Part shown: positions 1 through 7,487 of the stretch, piece after piece | Position numbering within the stretch: the stretch's first letter is position 1 | Layout of the letters: each line of letters starts with the position of its first letter | Source of the DNA: Methylobacter sp. | Lineage (GTDB): Bacteria; Pseudomonadota; Gammaproteobacteria; Methylococcales; Methylomonadaceae | Assembly: GCA_023229605.1 (NCBI GenBank) | Contig: JALNYY010000061.1 | Location: 1 to 23,327, forward strand | Direction of reading: 5' to 3' | DNA length: 23,327 nt | Notes under the pieces: model-generated | Database searches by the model: none | Seen by the model: the letters and a program-made list of their open reading frames with translations, nothing else | What the model was told of the DNA's origin: nothing | Position numbers and translations under genes: made by a program

Positions 1-37
1 GACAGCTTGTTTTGGTTGTGAATTTGATAACATTGAT

Positions 38-576
38 TCAGACTTTAAGCTGATAACCTACTGACTCCGTCAATAAATACTGCGGCTGAGTCGGGTCGGT
101 CTCCGGTTTTTGCCTGAGCCGGCTCATGTAAATTCGTAAATAATGCGAATTATCTTTATAGGACGGCCCCCCAGACTTCCTTGAGCAGATATTGATGCGT
201 CAATACCTTGCCTGCATTTTTAACCAGCACCGACAATAGCCGGTATTGAATCGGTGTGAGATGAATGTCCCGGTCGCCAATCGTGATCTGGCGCTTCAGT
301 AAATCGACTTGCAGCGCGCCGCTGGTAAACACAGCGGACTGACCCTGCTCAGGATTTTGTACCGAATGGCGCATCGCCACGCGGATACGGGCGAGCAGCT
401 CTCCCAAACCGAACGGCTTGGTCAGATAATCGTCGGCGCCCGCATCCGTACGCCCGCTTCGATAATGCCTTGCCTACCTTCGTCCGCCTCAACACCTGGA
501 AGCCATGCGCACCAAGACCGGTTCGTAAAAACAGGCGTATCGCCGGATCGTCCTCGATAATGACAATAACAGGATC
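38..576 (-). pseudogene. kdpE: kdpE relic (OmpR-family response regulator), multiply broken
   Basis: This is the remnant of a KdpE-like potassium-response regulator. Reading leftward, the start of a receiver domain is visible (VIVIIEDDPAIR, about 570-535). One base then seems to be missing near 496, so the continuing EADEGRQGIIEAG lies in the next frame. It joins directly to DAGADDYLTKPFGLGELLAR, so roughly 45 residues of the receiver are gone, including the phosphoacceptor Asp. The winged-helix part is intact up to LLKEVWG. A run of six C on the plus strand (167-172) shifts the frame by one; the true tail (HYLRIYMSRLRQK ... ESVGYQLKV) continues in another frame to a stop at 38-40. No start codon is left, because the 5' end is joined to kdpD sequence. 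The assignment comes from recognising the family sequence. The gene is certainly not functional as a phosphorylatable regulator. Confidence 0.8.
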
Positions 577-817
577 AGAATAGCCTGGGCGCCGGGCAGG
601 GTATTGGTACCCTAACCGGCAATCTCGTTATGATCCATCACCCATTGAGCGATACTGAGATCGACGCCATGCAGCGATTCCGGCATGGCTATGGCTTCAG
701 GGTAGACAATTCGGCCGCCGCACCGAAAAAAATCTTCAGTCTGCCTCGACTGGCACGGCTTCGCTCACGCTCGACACGAGCCAGCAATTCATCAGGATCA
801 GGGCGTTCAATTTCCAT
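577..817 (-). pseudogene. kdpD: kdpD relic (sensor kinase KdpD), two fragments
   Basis: This is a minute remnant of the KdpD sensor kinase, normally about 900 residues. It starts with ATG at 817, overlapping the stop of the upstream potassium channel gene by 11 nt, as expected of an operon. The first ~35 residues read like the KdpD N-terminus (ERPDPDELLARVERE, then GRLKIFFGAAA); the P-loop that should follow is absent. From about 713 the sequence switches frame and reads IVYPEAIAMPESLHGVDLS, AQWVMDHNEIAG, stop (TAG where the family usually has Leu), GTNTLPGAQA. That resembles the GAF-like region of KdpD. The membrane segments and kinase core are missing, and it then joins kdpE sequence at about 577. 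Two large in-order deletions are the simplest explanation. Confidence 0.75.
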
Positions 818-1331
818 TTTTGGAAACAGGCGTTGTCGGCTTAACCGGCTCTTGGCCTGTGAGCAATGACAACTGTTTTTCCAGAGCTTCCATGCGCTCG
901 CGCAGGCGGATCAATTCGGAGAGAATCCGGTCTTCTTCGGTTTGGATGTCGTCCGCCTCCCGTTCGATTCGCCGCATACTCCCCCCCAGAGCCCCCATAT
1001 TTTTACCGAGCAGGGCAACCGAAACCAGCGCGGTCAGCAGTGAAAAGAATACCAGGCCAACTAGGATCAACCCCGCAGACAGCAACCGCCCAAAAAAGGA
1101 GACCGGCACCGCATCACCGAAACCTACATGAGTCATTGTCACCCAGGCGGACCAAACCCCGTCCATCGGCGACTTGATATTGGGATCGATCAGAAAAAGC
1201 AGCAGTCCGACCGATAAGGACGTTATGATTCCAAGCAAGATCAGGTAGCCTAGATACCTGGACTTAAAGAGGTCAACCTTGAGGCTGTTTCCCCAACGAA
1301 TCGCATTACGACATTCCACTAACCAACGCAT
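807..1331 (-). CDS. Two-TM potassium channel family protein (Ion_trans_2)
   Basis: This encodes a 174-residue inner-membrane ion channel subunit, probably conducting K+. An N-terminal hydrophobic helix (about residues 27-48, LGYLILLGIITSLSVGLLLF) is followed by a pore loop with the selectivity-filter-like motif THVGFGDAVP, a variant of TVGYGD. A second helix follows (RLLSAGLILVGLVFFSLLTALVSVALL). The C-terminal third is charged and predicted coiled coil (RRIEREADDIQTEEDRILSEL). I chose the ATG at 1331 because AGGAG lies 8 nt upstream; a GTG three codons earlier is too close to it. The stop overlaps the start of the kdpD relic, so channel, kdpD and kdpE probably formed one potassium-linked operon. 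The channel ORF itself is intact. No large ligand-binding domain such as RCK is present. Confidence 0.8.
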   Translation of the reverse strand: MRWLVECRNAIRWGNSLKVDLFKSRYLGYLILLGIITSLSVGLLLFLIDPNIKSPMDGVWSAWVTMTHVGFGDAVPVSFFGRLLSAGLILVGLVFFSLLTALVSVALLGKNMGALGGSMRRIEREADDIQTEEDRILSELIRLRERMEALEKQLSLLTGQEPVKPTTPVSKNGN

Positions 1332-1630
1332 AGTTTGCACTCCTGTTTAAAAAACTATCAGGATATATCATCGACCGGTTTTTTGTTTAGGAATGATATT
1401 CCCTGTTGCCAAATCGCACGGCATCAACCACTCCGAATCCCGTTTCGCAGCCAAAAAACTCCGCGTCGACGCGGCTGCGCTGTTTCGTAATTCCGCCCGG
1501 ATGCAGAAGCAGCGCTTCCCGCCGGCAAGGTTTGATGTAATTCTTGTTGGGAGGCAGCATTATAGCATTCGGTAATATTCGCATCCGCTCTTGTGGCGGA
1601 TTAACAGACTTTTAACATTGTCCGTCTTGC
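1332..1630. other. Intergenic region, no supported gene
   Basis: This is the 299-bp gap upstream of the channel gene and downstream of the radical SAM gene, both on the minus strand. Short open frames of about 60 codons exist on both strands between 1387 and 1584, but neither shows a recognisable family or a convincing ribosome-binding site. It should contain the channel gene promoter; I cannot place it with confidence. Confidence 0.4.
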
Positions 1631-2716
1631 TCAATCCATAACAACCGCCCGCCGTTTCGCGCCCCAGTTCCCCTGCTTGGGATTGAATACCCCCGCGCAG
1701 CGCTCGCCGCAAAAACGGCAATTTCCTGACGCATCCAGATTCCAGTCGGATAATTCGTACCAGTCGCGGCCTATCAGCAACTTTTGGCAACTGTGGCAAT
1801 AGGTGCTCTCTGCGGATTTATCATGCACATTGCCGACATAGGCATAACGCACTCCGTTTTTTAAAGCGATCTGCCGCGCCTGCAATAACGATGCTAGCGG
1901 CGTAGGCGGCTTGTCCTGCATCTTCCAGTCCGGGTGAAACGCGGTAAAATGCATCGGCACATCCGGTCCCAGATGCTCGACTACCCATTGGGTCATGGCT
2001 TCCAGTTCCGCTTCCGAATCGTTCTCGCCGGGAATAATCAAGGTTGTCAGCTCCAGCCAGACCGATGTTTCATGCTTGATGTATTTAAGCGTTTCCAGTA
2101 CCGGTTCCAGATGGCCGCCGGTAATCTCGTGATAAAAACGTTCGGTAAAGGCTTTTAAATCGATATTGGCGGCATCCATCCATTGATAAAATTCGGCTCT
2201 GGGCTGTTCGCAGACATAACCTGCGGACACCGCCACCGATTTTATGCCCAGATTCCGGCAGGCCTTGGCGGTGTCAATCGCATATTCATGGAAAACCACC
2301 GGATCGTTATAGGTATAAGCCACGCTGTCGCAGCCGGCATCTTTTGCCGCACGGGCAATCGCATCGGGCGAGGCCTTGCTCATCAAGGTATCCATTTCCC
2401 TGGATTTGCTGATGTCCCAATTCTGGCAGAATTTGCAGGCCAGATTACAGCCGGCGGTGCCGAAAGAGAACACCGGGGTTCCGGGTAAAAAATGGTTCAA
2501 CGGTTTCTTTTCGATAGGATCAATCGCAAAACCGCTGGAGCGGCCGTAACTGGTCATGACTATCTGGTCGTCCAGATTCTGCCTGACAAAGCACAGCCCT
2601 CGCTGGTCTTTGTGCATCTTGCAAAATCTGGGGCAAAGATCGCATTGCACGCGGTCATCTTCCAGAGTGTGCCAGTAACGGGTTTTTACGGTATCTTTGG
2701 TAATAAAATCAGTCAT
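1631..2716 (-). CDS. amrS: AmmeMemoRadiSam system radical SAM enzyme
   Basis: This encodes a 361-residue cytoplasmic radical S-adenosylmethionine enzyme of the AmmeMemoRadiSam group. The [4Fe-4S]-binding CxxxCxxC motif is at about residues 90-97 (CNLACKFC), inside the family-typical context FSFGTAGCNLACKFCQNWDIS. An N-terminal Cys cluster (C25, C28, C32, C42) and a C-terminal set of CxxC pairs (YCHSC near 300 and CRFCGERC close to the end) suggest further metal binding. The start at 2716 is preceded by GGGAG at good spacing; an upstream in-frame ATG at 2761 lacks this and would add 15 unlikely residues. It is divergent from the Memo-like gene at 3075, with 358 bp between. The substrate of this system is not evident from the sequence. 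Family assignment is secure from motifs and neighbours. Confidence 0.93.
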   Translation of the reverse strand: MTDFITKDTVKTRYWHTLEDDRVQCDLCPRFCKMHKDQRGLCFVRQNLDDQIVMTSYGRSSGFAIDPIEKKPLNHFLPGTPVFSFGTAGCNLACKFCQNWDISKSREMDTLMSKASPDAIARAAKDAGCDSVAYTYNDPVVFHEYAIDTAKACRNLGIKSVAVSAGYVCEQPRAEFYQWMDAANIDLKAFTERFYHEITGGHLEPVLETLKYIKHETSVWLELTTLIIPGENDSEAELEAMTQWVVEHLGPDVPMHFTAFHPDWKMQDKPPTPLASLLQARQIALKNGVRYAYVGNVHDKSAESTYCHSCQKLLIGRDWYELSDWNLDASGNCRFCGERCAGVFNPKQGNWGAKRRAVVMD

Positions 2717-3074
2717 TATGTTTCTCCCGGTTCCGCTAAGATAAATAGCAAAATGACGCACAATGTGTAAGGTGTGGTTTTTTGTTCAAGTCATAACATT
2801 TTCGTTTTCTAGCATGACTTATTAACGGGATAAAATAAACGATTTTCGTATGCTTAAGTAATAACACGTATAGATGTCAAATGGCTTTGTCCCTATCATT
2901 CCGTTCCATCTTCAGCGTGCTTTTTCATGGTTTAATAACCGGGTAACAGTTAAGCGTTACTATCTTGCGGACTGAGGCTTGGAACCTGGATTATTTTTGC
3001 AACGGCTTTTCACAGAGAGTCCCATCCGGTAAGGTGTACGGATTATTGTTCATCGAAAAATACAGGATAAGCTA
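2717..3074. promoter_or_regulatory. Divergent intergenic region between amrS and amrB
   Basis: This 358-bp region separates two divergent parts of one system, so it probably holds promoters for both directions. It is AT-rich in the middle (about 2770-2870). A small inverted repeat, GTAAC-AGTTAAGC-GTTAC, lies at about 2943-2960. I see no clear -35/-10 pair that I would defend and no coding sequence. Confidence 0.4.
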
Positions 3075-3854
3075 ATGAATAGACAACCCGCCGTAGCAGG
3101 TTCTTTTTATCCTGCAAATCCCGGACAACTCCATCTGATGCTGGATCAGTATTTGAGCGATGCCGAATCCGGTGACAAAGTTCCCAAAGCGATCATTGCG
3201 CCTCACGCCGGCTATATTTATTCAGGTCCGATCGCTGCAAGCGCTTATGCGCGGTTAAAAAAAGCGCATGACCGGATAACCCGCGTTGTGCTTATCGGTC
3301 CCTCCCACCGAGTAGCCTTCAGGGGCCTGGCAGTGAGCCGGGCGGAAACATTTACCACGCCTTTGGGTCCAGTCCTTGTCGATCAGGACGCCGTGCAGAC
3401 CATAGCCCAGCTACCCTTTGTCGAATACATTGAGCAGGCGCACACCTACGAACACAGCCTTGAAGTGCATCTGCCTTTTTTGCAGGAAATGCTGGATAGC
3501 TTTGAAATCGTGCCCATTGTCGCCGGCGACGCATCGCCCGAACAAGTCAGTCAGGTGCTTGATGCGCTGTGGGGCGGCGATGAAACGCTGATTGTGATCA
3601 GTTCCGACCTGAGCCATTATCATGATTATGTAACGGCTCAGCATCTGGATAAATCAACCAGCAAGGTTATAGAGCAGCTGCAATATGAGCTACTCACCCC
3701 CGAAGCCGCCTGCGGTAAGGTGCCGGTCAGCGGACTGTTAAAGCTGGCGCGGAAAAAGTCGCTGTCGGTTACGACCATTGATCTTCGCAACTCCGGCGAC
3801 ACGGCAGGAGATAAAGCCAGCGTTGTAGGCTACGGCGCTTATGTCATTGAATAA
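3075..3854 (+). CDS. amrB: AmmeMemoRadiSam system protein B (MEMO1 family)
   Basis: This encodes a 259-residue cytoplasmic MEMO1-family protein. Family hallmarks are the N-terminal RQPAVAGSFYPANP, APHAGYIYSGPIAASAYARL (about residues 42-61), VVLIGPSHR, HTYEHSLEVHLPFLQ, ISSDLSHYH (about 176-184), and a Cys in EAACGKVPVSGLL. The His, Asp and Cys positions correspond to the metal-binding pocket known in Memo proteins, which are related to extradiol dioxygenases. The length is normal for the family. AGGA lies 7 nt before the ATG. The 3' end overlaps the AMMECR1-domain gene by 14 nt, implying coupled translation. Its molecular role in bacteria is not visible from sequence; the neighbouring genes point to a shared pathway with the divergent radical SAM enzyme. 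Confidence 0.93.
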   Translation: MNRQPAVAGSFYPANPGQLHLMLDQYLSDAESGDKVPKAIIAPHAGYIYSGPIAASAYARLKKAHDRITRVVLIGPSHRVAFRGLAVSRAETFTTPLGPVLVDQDAVQTIAQLPFVEYIEQAHTYEHSLEVHLPFLQEMLDSFEIVPIVAGDASPEQVSQVLDALWGGDETLIVISSDLSHYHDYVTAQHLDKSTSKVIEQLQYELLTPEAACGKVPVSGLLKLARKKSLSVTTIDLRNSGDTAGDKASVVGYGAYVIE

Positions 3855-4398
3855 GGAGAACCGGCAACGCCTGCTGGATTTGGCGAAGACCTCCATTGTG
3901 CATGGCTTGCAAGCAGGCCGCCCGCTGACGATCAACCTGGACGATTATCCGCCGGAATTGACAGAACCACGCGCCACCTTTGTTACCTTGCAGACAAATG
4001 ATCAATTACGCGGTTGTATCGGCATGCTGGAAGCGGTCAGGCCGCTGGTCGAAGATATTGCCGAAAATGCATTTTCCGCCGCCTTTAAAGATCCGCGCTT
4101 CCCGCCGCTGGACGCCTCTGAACTGAGCGATCTGGAAATACATTTGTCGATTCTTACGCCAGCAGAACCGGTATTGTTTAGTTCCGAACAGGATTTAGTA
4201 TCCCAATTGCAGCCCGGCATCGACGGCCTGATTTTACAAGAGGGCTATCGGCGAGGCACTTTTTTGCCGTCGGTATGGGAGTCCTTGCCGGAGCCTAAGC
4301 AATTTTTACGGCATTTAAAACAAAAAGCCGGATTGCCGCCCGACTACTGGTCTGACAATATCCGAATTTTCCGCTACCACGCTGAAATAATAGATTGA
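3841..4398 (+). CDS. amrA: AmmeMemoRadiSam system protein A (AMMECR1 domain)
   Basis: This encodes a 185-residue protein covering one AMMECR1 domain. Typical features are ATFVTLQTNDQLRGCIGMLE (about residues 45-64, with the conserved RGCIG), FSAAFKDPRFPPL, EIHLSILTPAEPV and the C-terminal GTFLPSVWESLPEPKQFLRHLKQKAG. It begins inside the last codons of the MEMO1-like gene in another frame, so the two are very probably translated together. AMMECR1 proteins are conserved from bacteria to humans, but their biochemical activity is not established from sequence. No signal peptide is visible. The domain boundaries match the whole ORF, so nothing seems missing. Confidence 0.93.
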   Translation: MSLNKENRQRLLDLAKTSIVHGLQAGRPLTINLDDYPPELTEPRATFVTLQTNDQLRGCIGMLEAVRPLVEDIAENAFSAAFKDPRFPPLDASELSDLEIHLSILTPAEPVLFSSEQDLVSQLQPGIDGLILQEGYRRGTFLPSVWESLPEPKQFLRHLKQKAGLPPDYWSDNIRIFRYHAEIID

Positions 4399-4449
4399 GC
4401 GAACGCTACGCTTGAAAAACTTCGCCATTACCGGGTGACCGCCGGTAAC

Positions 4450-4473
4450 AGTCCCTGAACAAAACCAGGGACT
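4450..4473. terminator. Hairpin between convergent genes, possible terminator
   Basis: A perfect 8-bp stem, AGTCCCTG / CAGGGACT, encloses an 8-nt loop (AACAAAAC). It lies 52 bp after the amrA stop and before the convergent small ORF. No U-tract follows on either strand, so it would be a weak or factor-assisted terminator. The structure is seen; the function is inferred. Confidence 0.4.
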
Positions 4474-4509
4474 GCCTCATGCCTGATTGATAAACCGCTC
4501 CACACCTTG

Positions 4510-4620
4510 TCACGCACCGTCAAGGTCGATACAGTGCAGGTATGTCTTACGGTCAAAGAGCAGCACTGTCATTAATGTGATTTGAACAATGGCGTTAAAT
4601 ATCCAGACTATGCTTTTCAT
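4510..4620 (-). CDS. Possible 36-residue membrane peptide
   Basis: A short ORF of 36 codons starts at ATG 4620 with a strong GAGGAG 7 nt upstream. The product begins with Lys and a hydrophobic stretch (MKSIVWIFNAIVQITLMTVLLF), then a charged tail with one Cys (DRKTYLHCIDLDGA). It would be a single-span inner-membrane peptide with its C-terminus outside or inside depending on orientation. The frame stays open further upstream to 4704, but that extension has no comparable ribosome-binding site. I recognise no family. The evidence is the RBS plus the hydrophobic profile only, so it may be fortuitous. Confidence 0.35.
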   Translation of the reverse strand: MKSIVWIFNAIVQITLMTVLLFDRKTYLHCIDLDGA

Positions 4621-4995
4621 GATAAGCTCCTCTAGGCGAATTAATTGTCGCTCTAATATTCTTGCTTGATATTGTTTTCGGCTGAAAATTTTCTTTTTAG
4701 GCAAAATATCAAATCCCTATCAATTTAGTAAACATCCAATAACGCCATTTTTGATAATAATTCCTGTAACGGTGAAAAAGGCGTTGGTTATCTTGCCGGG
4801 TTAGGTCTGAATGCCTTGGCACAGCGCTTCGCGGCTCCATCTCCTGCATCCATACAATCAATCGACCAGACTTAGTATTTTTTAAAGCATAAAAACGGCC
4901 ATTTTTTAATTTTTGTTATATGACAGCGTGTTAGTTTTTTGCCGGTATTCGCTACGATGTTATTTCAGAAAAATCCGGTTCTTTTTAAGCAATGG
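4621..4995. other. AT-rich intergenic region
   Basis: About 375 bp lie between the possible small peptide gene and the hairpin downstream of radC. The region is AT-rich (4640-4760 and 4870-4990) with no convincing ORF. It should contain the promoter of the small minus-strand ORF if that is real. No repeats are recognised apart from the hairpin at its right end. Confidence 0.4.
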
Positions 4996-5039
4996 CGAAT
5001 CGGTGCTGGTGGCAAATTTTTGCCGTTAGCACCGATTCG
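4996..5039. terminator. Long hairpin downstream of radC
   Basis: A perfect 12-bp outer stem (CGAATCGGTGCT at 4996-5007 and AGCACCGATTCG at 5028-5039) encloses a second, inner stem made from GGCAA and TTGCC around an A/T loop. It starts 14 bp past the radC stop, where a terminator or 3' stabilising structure would sit. No clear U-run follows on the radC strand, so intrinsic termination is uncertain. Confidence 0.5.
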
Positions 5040-5053
5040 TAATTCGCCCGGCC

Positions 5054-5728
5054 TCATAACAGCCCATGCTCCGCAAAAGAGTAAGGCTGCCCATCGCCGA
5101 TAATAAAATGATCCAACACTCGTATATCGAACAAGGCTAATGCCTGCTTAAGTTTTTCGGTTATGTGTTTATCGGCTTGGCTGGGTTCGGATATGCCGGA
5201 CGGGTGGTTATGGGCGAAGATGACCGCCGCCGCATTATGGCGTAGCGCCTGCTTGGCGACTTCTCGAGGATAAACGCTGGCGCCGTCTATGGTGCCCCTG
5301 AATAATTCATCCAGTTGTATGACCCGGTGTTGATTGTCTAGGAACAAGCAGGCAAACACTTCATAGCTGTAGCCTCGCAGTTGCGCGCTGAGAAAAGAGC
5401 GGGTGATTTCCGGGCTGGTTAGCGCATTGCCGCGTTGCAGGGCTTCTTTGAAATGCCGCCGGGCCATTTCCAATACCGCCTGGAGCTGGGCATAAGTGGC
5501 GTCGCCCAGGCCTTTACCTTGACAAAAGCGTTGCCGGTCGGCACCCAATAAGGCGTTCAGGGAGCCGAAATCGGCAAGCAGCTCGCGGGCCAGGTCAACC
5601 GCCGATTTGCCGGGCGAGCCGGTGCGCAGAAAAATGGCCAGCAGTTCCGCGTCGGTTAAAGCGGCTGAGCCTCGTTGCAGTAATTTTTCTCTGGGCCGGT
5701 CTTCTGCCGACCAATCTTTAATGGACAT
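5054..5728 (-). CDS. radC: RadC family JAB-domain protein
   Basis: This encodes a 224-residue RadC-family protein. The N-terminal helical part (about residues 1-95) carries REKLLQRGSAALTDAELLAIFLRTG and a helix-hairpin-helix-like stretch. The C-terminal JAB1/MPN-like metalloprotease fold has the motif AHNHPSGISEPSQAD, with His-x-His and Asp as expected Zn ligands. I chose ATG 5728, preceded by AAGAGG at normal spacing; an ATG 11 codons upstream gives an atypical start. Despite its name, a role of RadC proteins in DNA repair is not firmly established. It is transcribed divergently from coaBC, an arrangement seen in many gammaproteobacteria. Confidence 0.93.
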   Translation of the reverse strand: MSIKDWSAEDRPREKLLQRGSAALTDAELLAIFLRTGSPGKSAVDLARELLADFGSLNALLGADRQRFCQGKGLGDATYAQLQAVLEMARRHFKEALQRGNALTSPEITRSFLSAQLRGYSYEVFACLFLDNQHRVIQLDELFRGTIDGASVYPREVAKQALRHNAAAVIFAHNHPSGISEPSQADKHITEKLKQALALFDIRVLDHFIIGDGQPYSFAEHGLL

Positions 5729-5814
5729 AGGTTTCCTCTTATGCGGCTGAAATTTAAGCATAGAAGAATTTCTTTAGACTTGCCATAATGTCGGTTTTGT
5801 TCAAGTCTCAGGGC
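5729..5814. promoter_or_regulatory. Divergent radC / coaBC promoter region
   Basis: Only 86 bp lie between the chosen starts of radC and coaBC, so the two promoters must lie in this space or reach into the 5' codons. The centre is AT-rich (around 5755-5775). I cannot assign -35/-10 boxes reliably. Confidence 0.4.
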
Positions 5815-7029
5815 ATGACTATTAACAAGCATATTTTATTGGCCGTCAGCGGCGGCATTGCCGCATACAAGTCGGCTGAATTGGTCAGGTTGTTGCGAAA
5901 ACAGGGCGCAGCCGTGCGCGTGGTGATGACCCGGTCGGCCATGCAGTTTGTCAGCCCGTTGACCTTTCAGGCGCTGTCCGGCAACCCGGTGCATAGCGAA
6001 TTGCTGGATGCGGATGAAGAGCATGCGATGGGCCATATCAGTCTGGCGCGCTGGGCCGATGCGTTGATTATTGCTCCGGCCACGGCCAATACGCTTGCAA
6101 AATGCAGTCACGGTTTGGCTGACGATTTATTATCGACGCTGTATCTGGCGGCAAGCTGTCCTGTGTACGTCGCCCCAGCCATGAACCAGGCCATGTGGAG
6201 CAAGGCGGTAACCCAGGAAAACATCCAAAAGCTGATTAGCCACGGCGTTACCGTGATCGGTCCCGAACAGGGCGATCAGGCTTGCGGCGAAACCGGCTTA
6301 GGCAGGATGTCCGAGCCTTGGGACATTTGCAGACGATTAATGGCTGAACCGGCACCACAGTGTTTAGCAGGGCTCAAGGTTTTAATCAGCGCCGGGCCGA
6401 CCCGCGAACCGTTGGACCCGGTGCGCTACATCACCAACCGCAGTTCCGGCAAGATGGGTTATGCGCTTGCCGCCGCCGCATTAAAAGCAGGCGCAAAAGT
6501 CACGCTGGTCAGCGGCCCGGTAATGTTTCCGGCCCCTGCCAATGCAGAACTAATCAGCGTGGAAACGGCGGCGCAAATGTATGAGGCGGTCATCTCCAAA
6601 GCCGCAGCACATGATATTTACATAGGGGCTGCGGCAGTTGCAGATTACAGCCCCGTACTGATGGAAAACGAGAAAATAAAAAAACAGGCCGAACAAACCA
6701 CGCTAACCCTGCAAAAAACCAGGGATATTCTGGCCGAGGTTGCACAGCTCACTCATCGGCCGTTCACGGTCGGATTTGCCGCAGAAACCCATGCTCTTGA
6801 ACAATATGCCCTGGATAAATTAGCGCGAAAAAATCTGGATATGATTGCGGCAAATTGGGTGGGGCGCGATCTGGGCGGTTTTGACAGCGAGCAAAATGCA
6901 TTGCAGGTTTTCTGGAAAAACGGCCGAAAAGATTTGGCAATGACCGACAAAAATCACTTGGCCGAACAATTAATCGGTTTAATCGCAGAGAGAATGGAAC
7001 ATGAAAGGCACAACAAAAATACAGCTTAA
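5815..7029 (+). CDS. coaBC: Bifunctional phosphopantothenoylcysteine decarboxylase / phosphopantothenate-cysteine ligase
   Basis: This encodes the bifunctional coenzyme A biosynthesis enzyme that ligates cysteine to 4'-phosphopantothenate and decarboxylates the product. The N-terminal flavoprotein (CoaC) half has VSGGIAAYKSAELVR, the active-site His in EEHAMGHISLARWAD (H74), APAMNQAMW and the Cys-containing CGETGLGRM. The C-terminal CoaB half has ISAGPTREPLDPVRYITNRS, SSGKMGYALA, the Lys-rich NEKIKKQ loop and VGFAAET. I prefer ATG 5815 (MTINKHILLAVSGG), which matches the usual N-terminus; ATG 5788 adds nine residues and neither has a strong ribosome-binding site. The 3' end overlaps dut by 29 nt, so expression is probably coupled. 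Confidence 0.95.
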   Translation: MTINKHILLAVSGGIAAYKSAELVRLLRKQGAAVRVVMTRSAMQFVSPLTFQALSGNPVHSELLDADEEHAMGHISLARWADALIIAPATANTLAKCSHGLADDLLSTLYLAASCPVYVAPAMNQAMWSKAVTQENIQKLISHGVTVIGPEQGDQACGETGLGRMSEPWDICRRLMAEPAPQCLAGLKVLISAGPTREPLDPVRYITNRSSGKMGYALAAAALKAGAKVTLVSGPVMFPAPANAELISVETAAQMYEAVISKAAAHDIYIGAAAVADYSPVLMENEKIKKQAEQTTLTLQKTRDILAEVAQLTHRPFTVGFAAETHALEQYALDKLARKNLDMIAANWVGRDLGGFDSEQNALQVFWKNGRKDLAMTDKNHLAEQLIGLIAERMEHERHNKNTA

Positions 7030-7465
7030 AATTCTGGACGGCCGCTTAGGCAAAGACATTCCGTTGCCTGAATATGCGACATCGGGCTCTGCCGGCCTGG
7101 ATTTACGCGCCTGCCTGGATGAACCTGTCGAACTAAAACCGGGGGAAACACTGTTAATCCCAACCGGTCTGGCCATCCATATTGATGACCATCAGTTGGC
7201 CGCCGTGTTATTGCCCAGATCCGGCCTGGGTCACAAACACGGCATCGTGTTGGGTAATCTTGTCGGGCTGATCGATTCCGATTATCAGGGGCAGGTTTTT
7301 GTGTCCTGCTGGAACCGGGGGGACACCGCTTTTACCGTCAAGATCGGCGAGCGCATCGCGCAAATGGTCTTTGTGCCGGTGGTGCAGGTGGAATTCGAAC
7401 AAGTCGCCGAGTTCGATCAAAGTCTGCGCGGTTCCGGCGGTTTTGGTCATACCGGCCGGCATTAA
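7001..7465 (+). CDS. dut: dUTP diphosphatase
   Basis: This is a trimeric-type dUTPase of 154 residues that hydrolyses dUTP to dUMP and pyrophosphate. That keeps uracil out of DNA and supplies dTMP synthesis. All five family motifs are present in order: SGSAGLDLRA, LPRSGLGHKHGI, GNLVGLIDSDYQGQ (with the catalytic Asp region), GERIAQMVFVPV and the C-terminal RGSGGFGHTG. The length is standard. It begins 29 nt inside the end of coaBC and is followed after 22 bp by algC. That fits a coaBC-dut-algC transcription unit of the kind common in gammaproteobacteria. Confidence 0.96.
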   Translation: MKGTTKIQLKILDGRLGKDIPLPEYATSGSAGLDLRACLDEPVELKPGETLLIPTGLAIHIDDHQLAAVLLPRSGLGHKHGIVLGNLVGLIDSDYQGQVFVSCWNRGDTAFTVKIGERIAQMVFVPVVQVEFEQVAEFDQSLRGSGGFGHTGRH

Positions 7466-7487
7466 GCTTTTTTTGAGAGACACAAAC

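Noticed and set aside
1387..1584. Short open frames on both strands upstream of the channel gene
   Set aside because: No RBS at proper spacing and no family resemblance; opposite-strand frames of equal length suggest chance.
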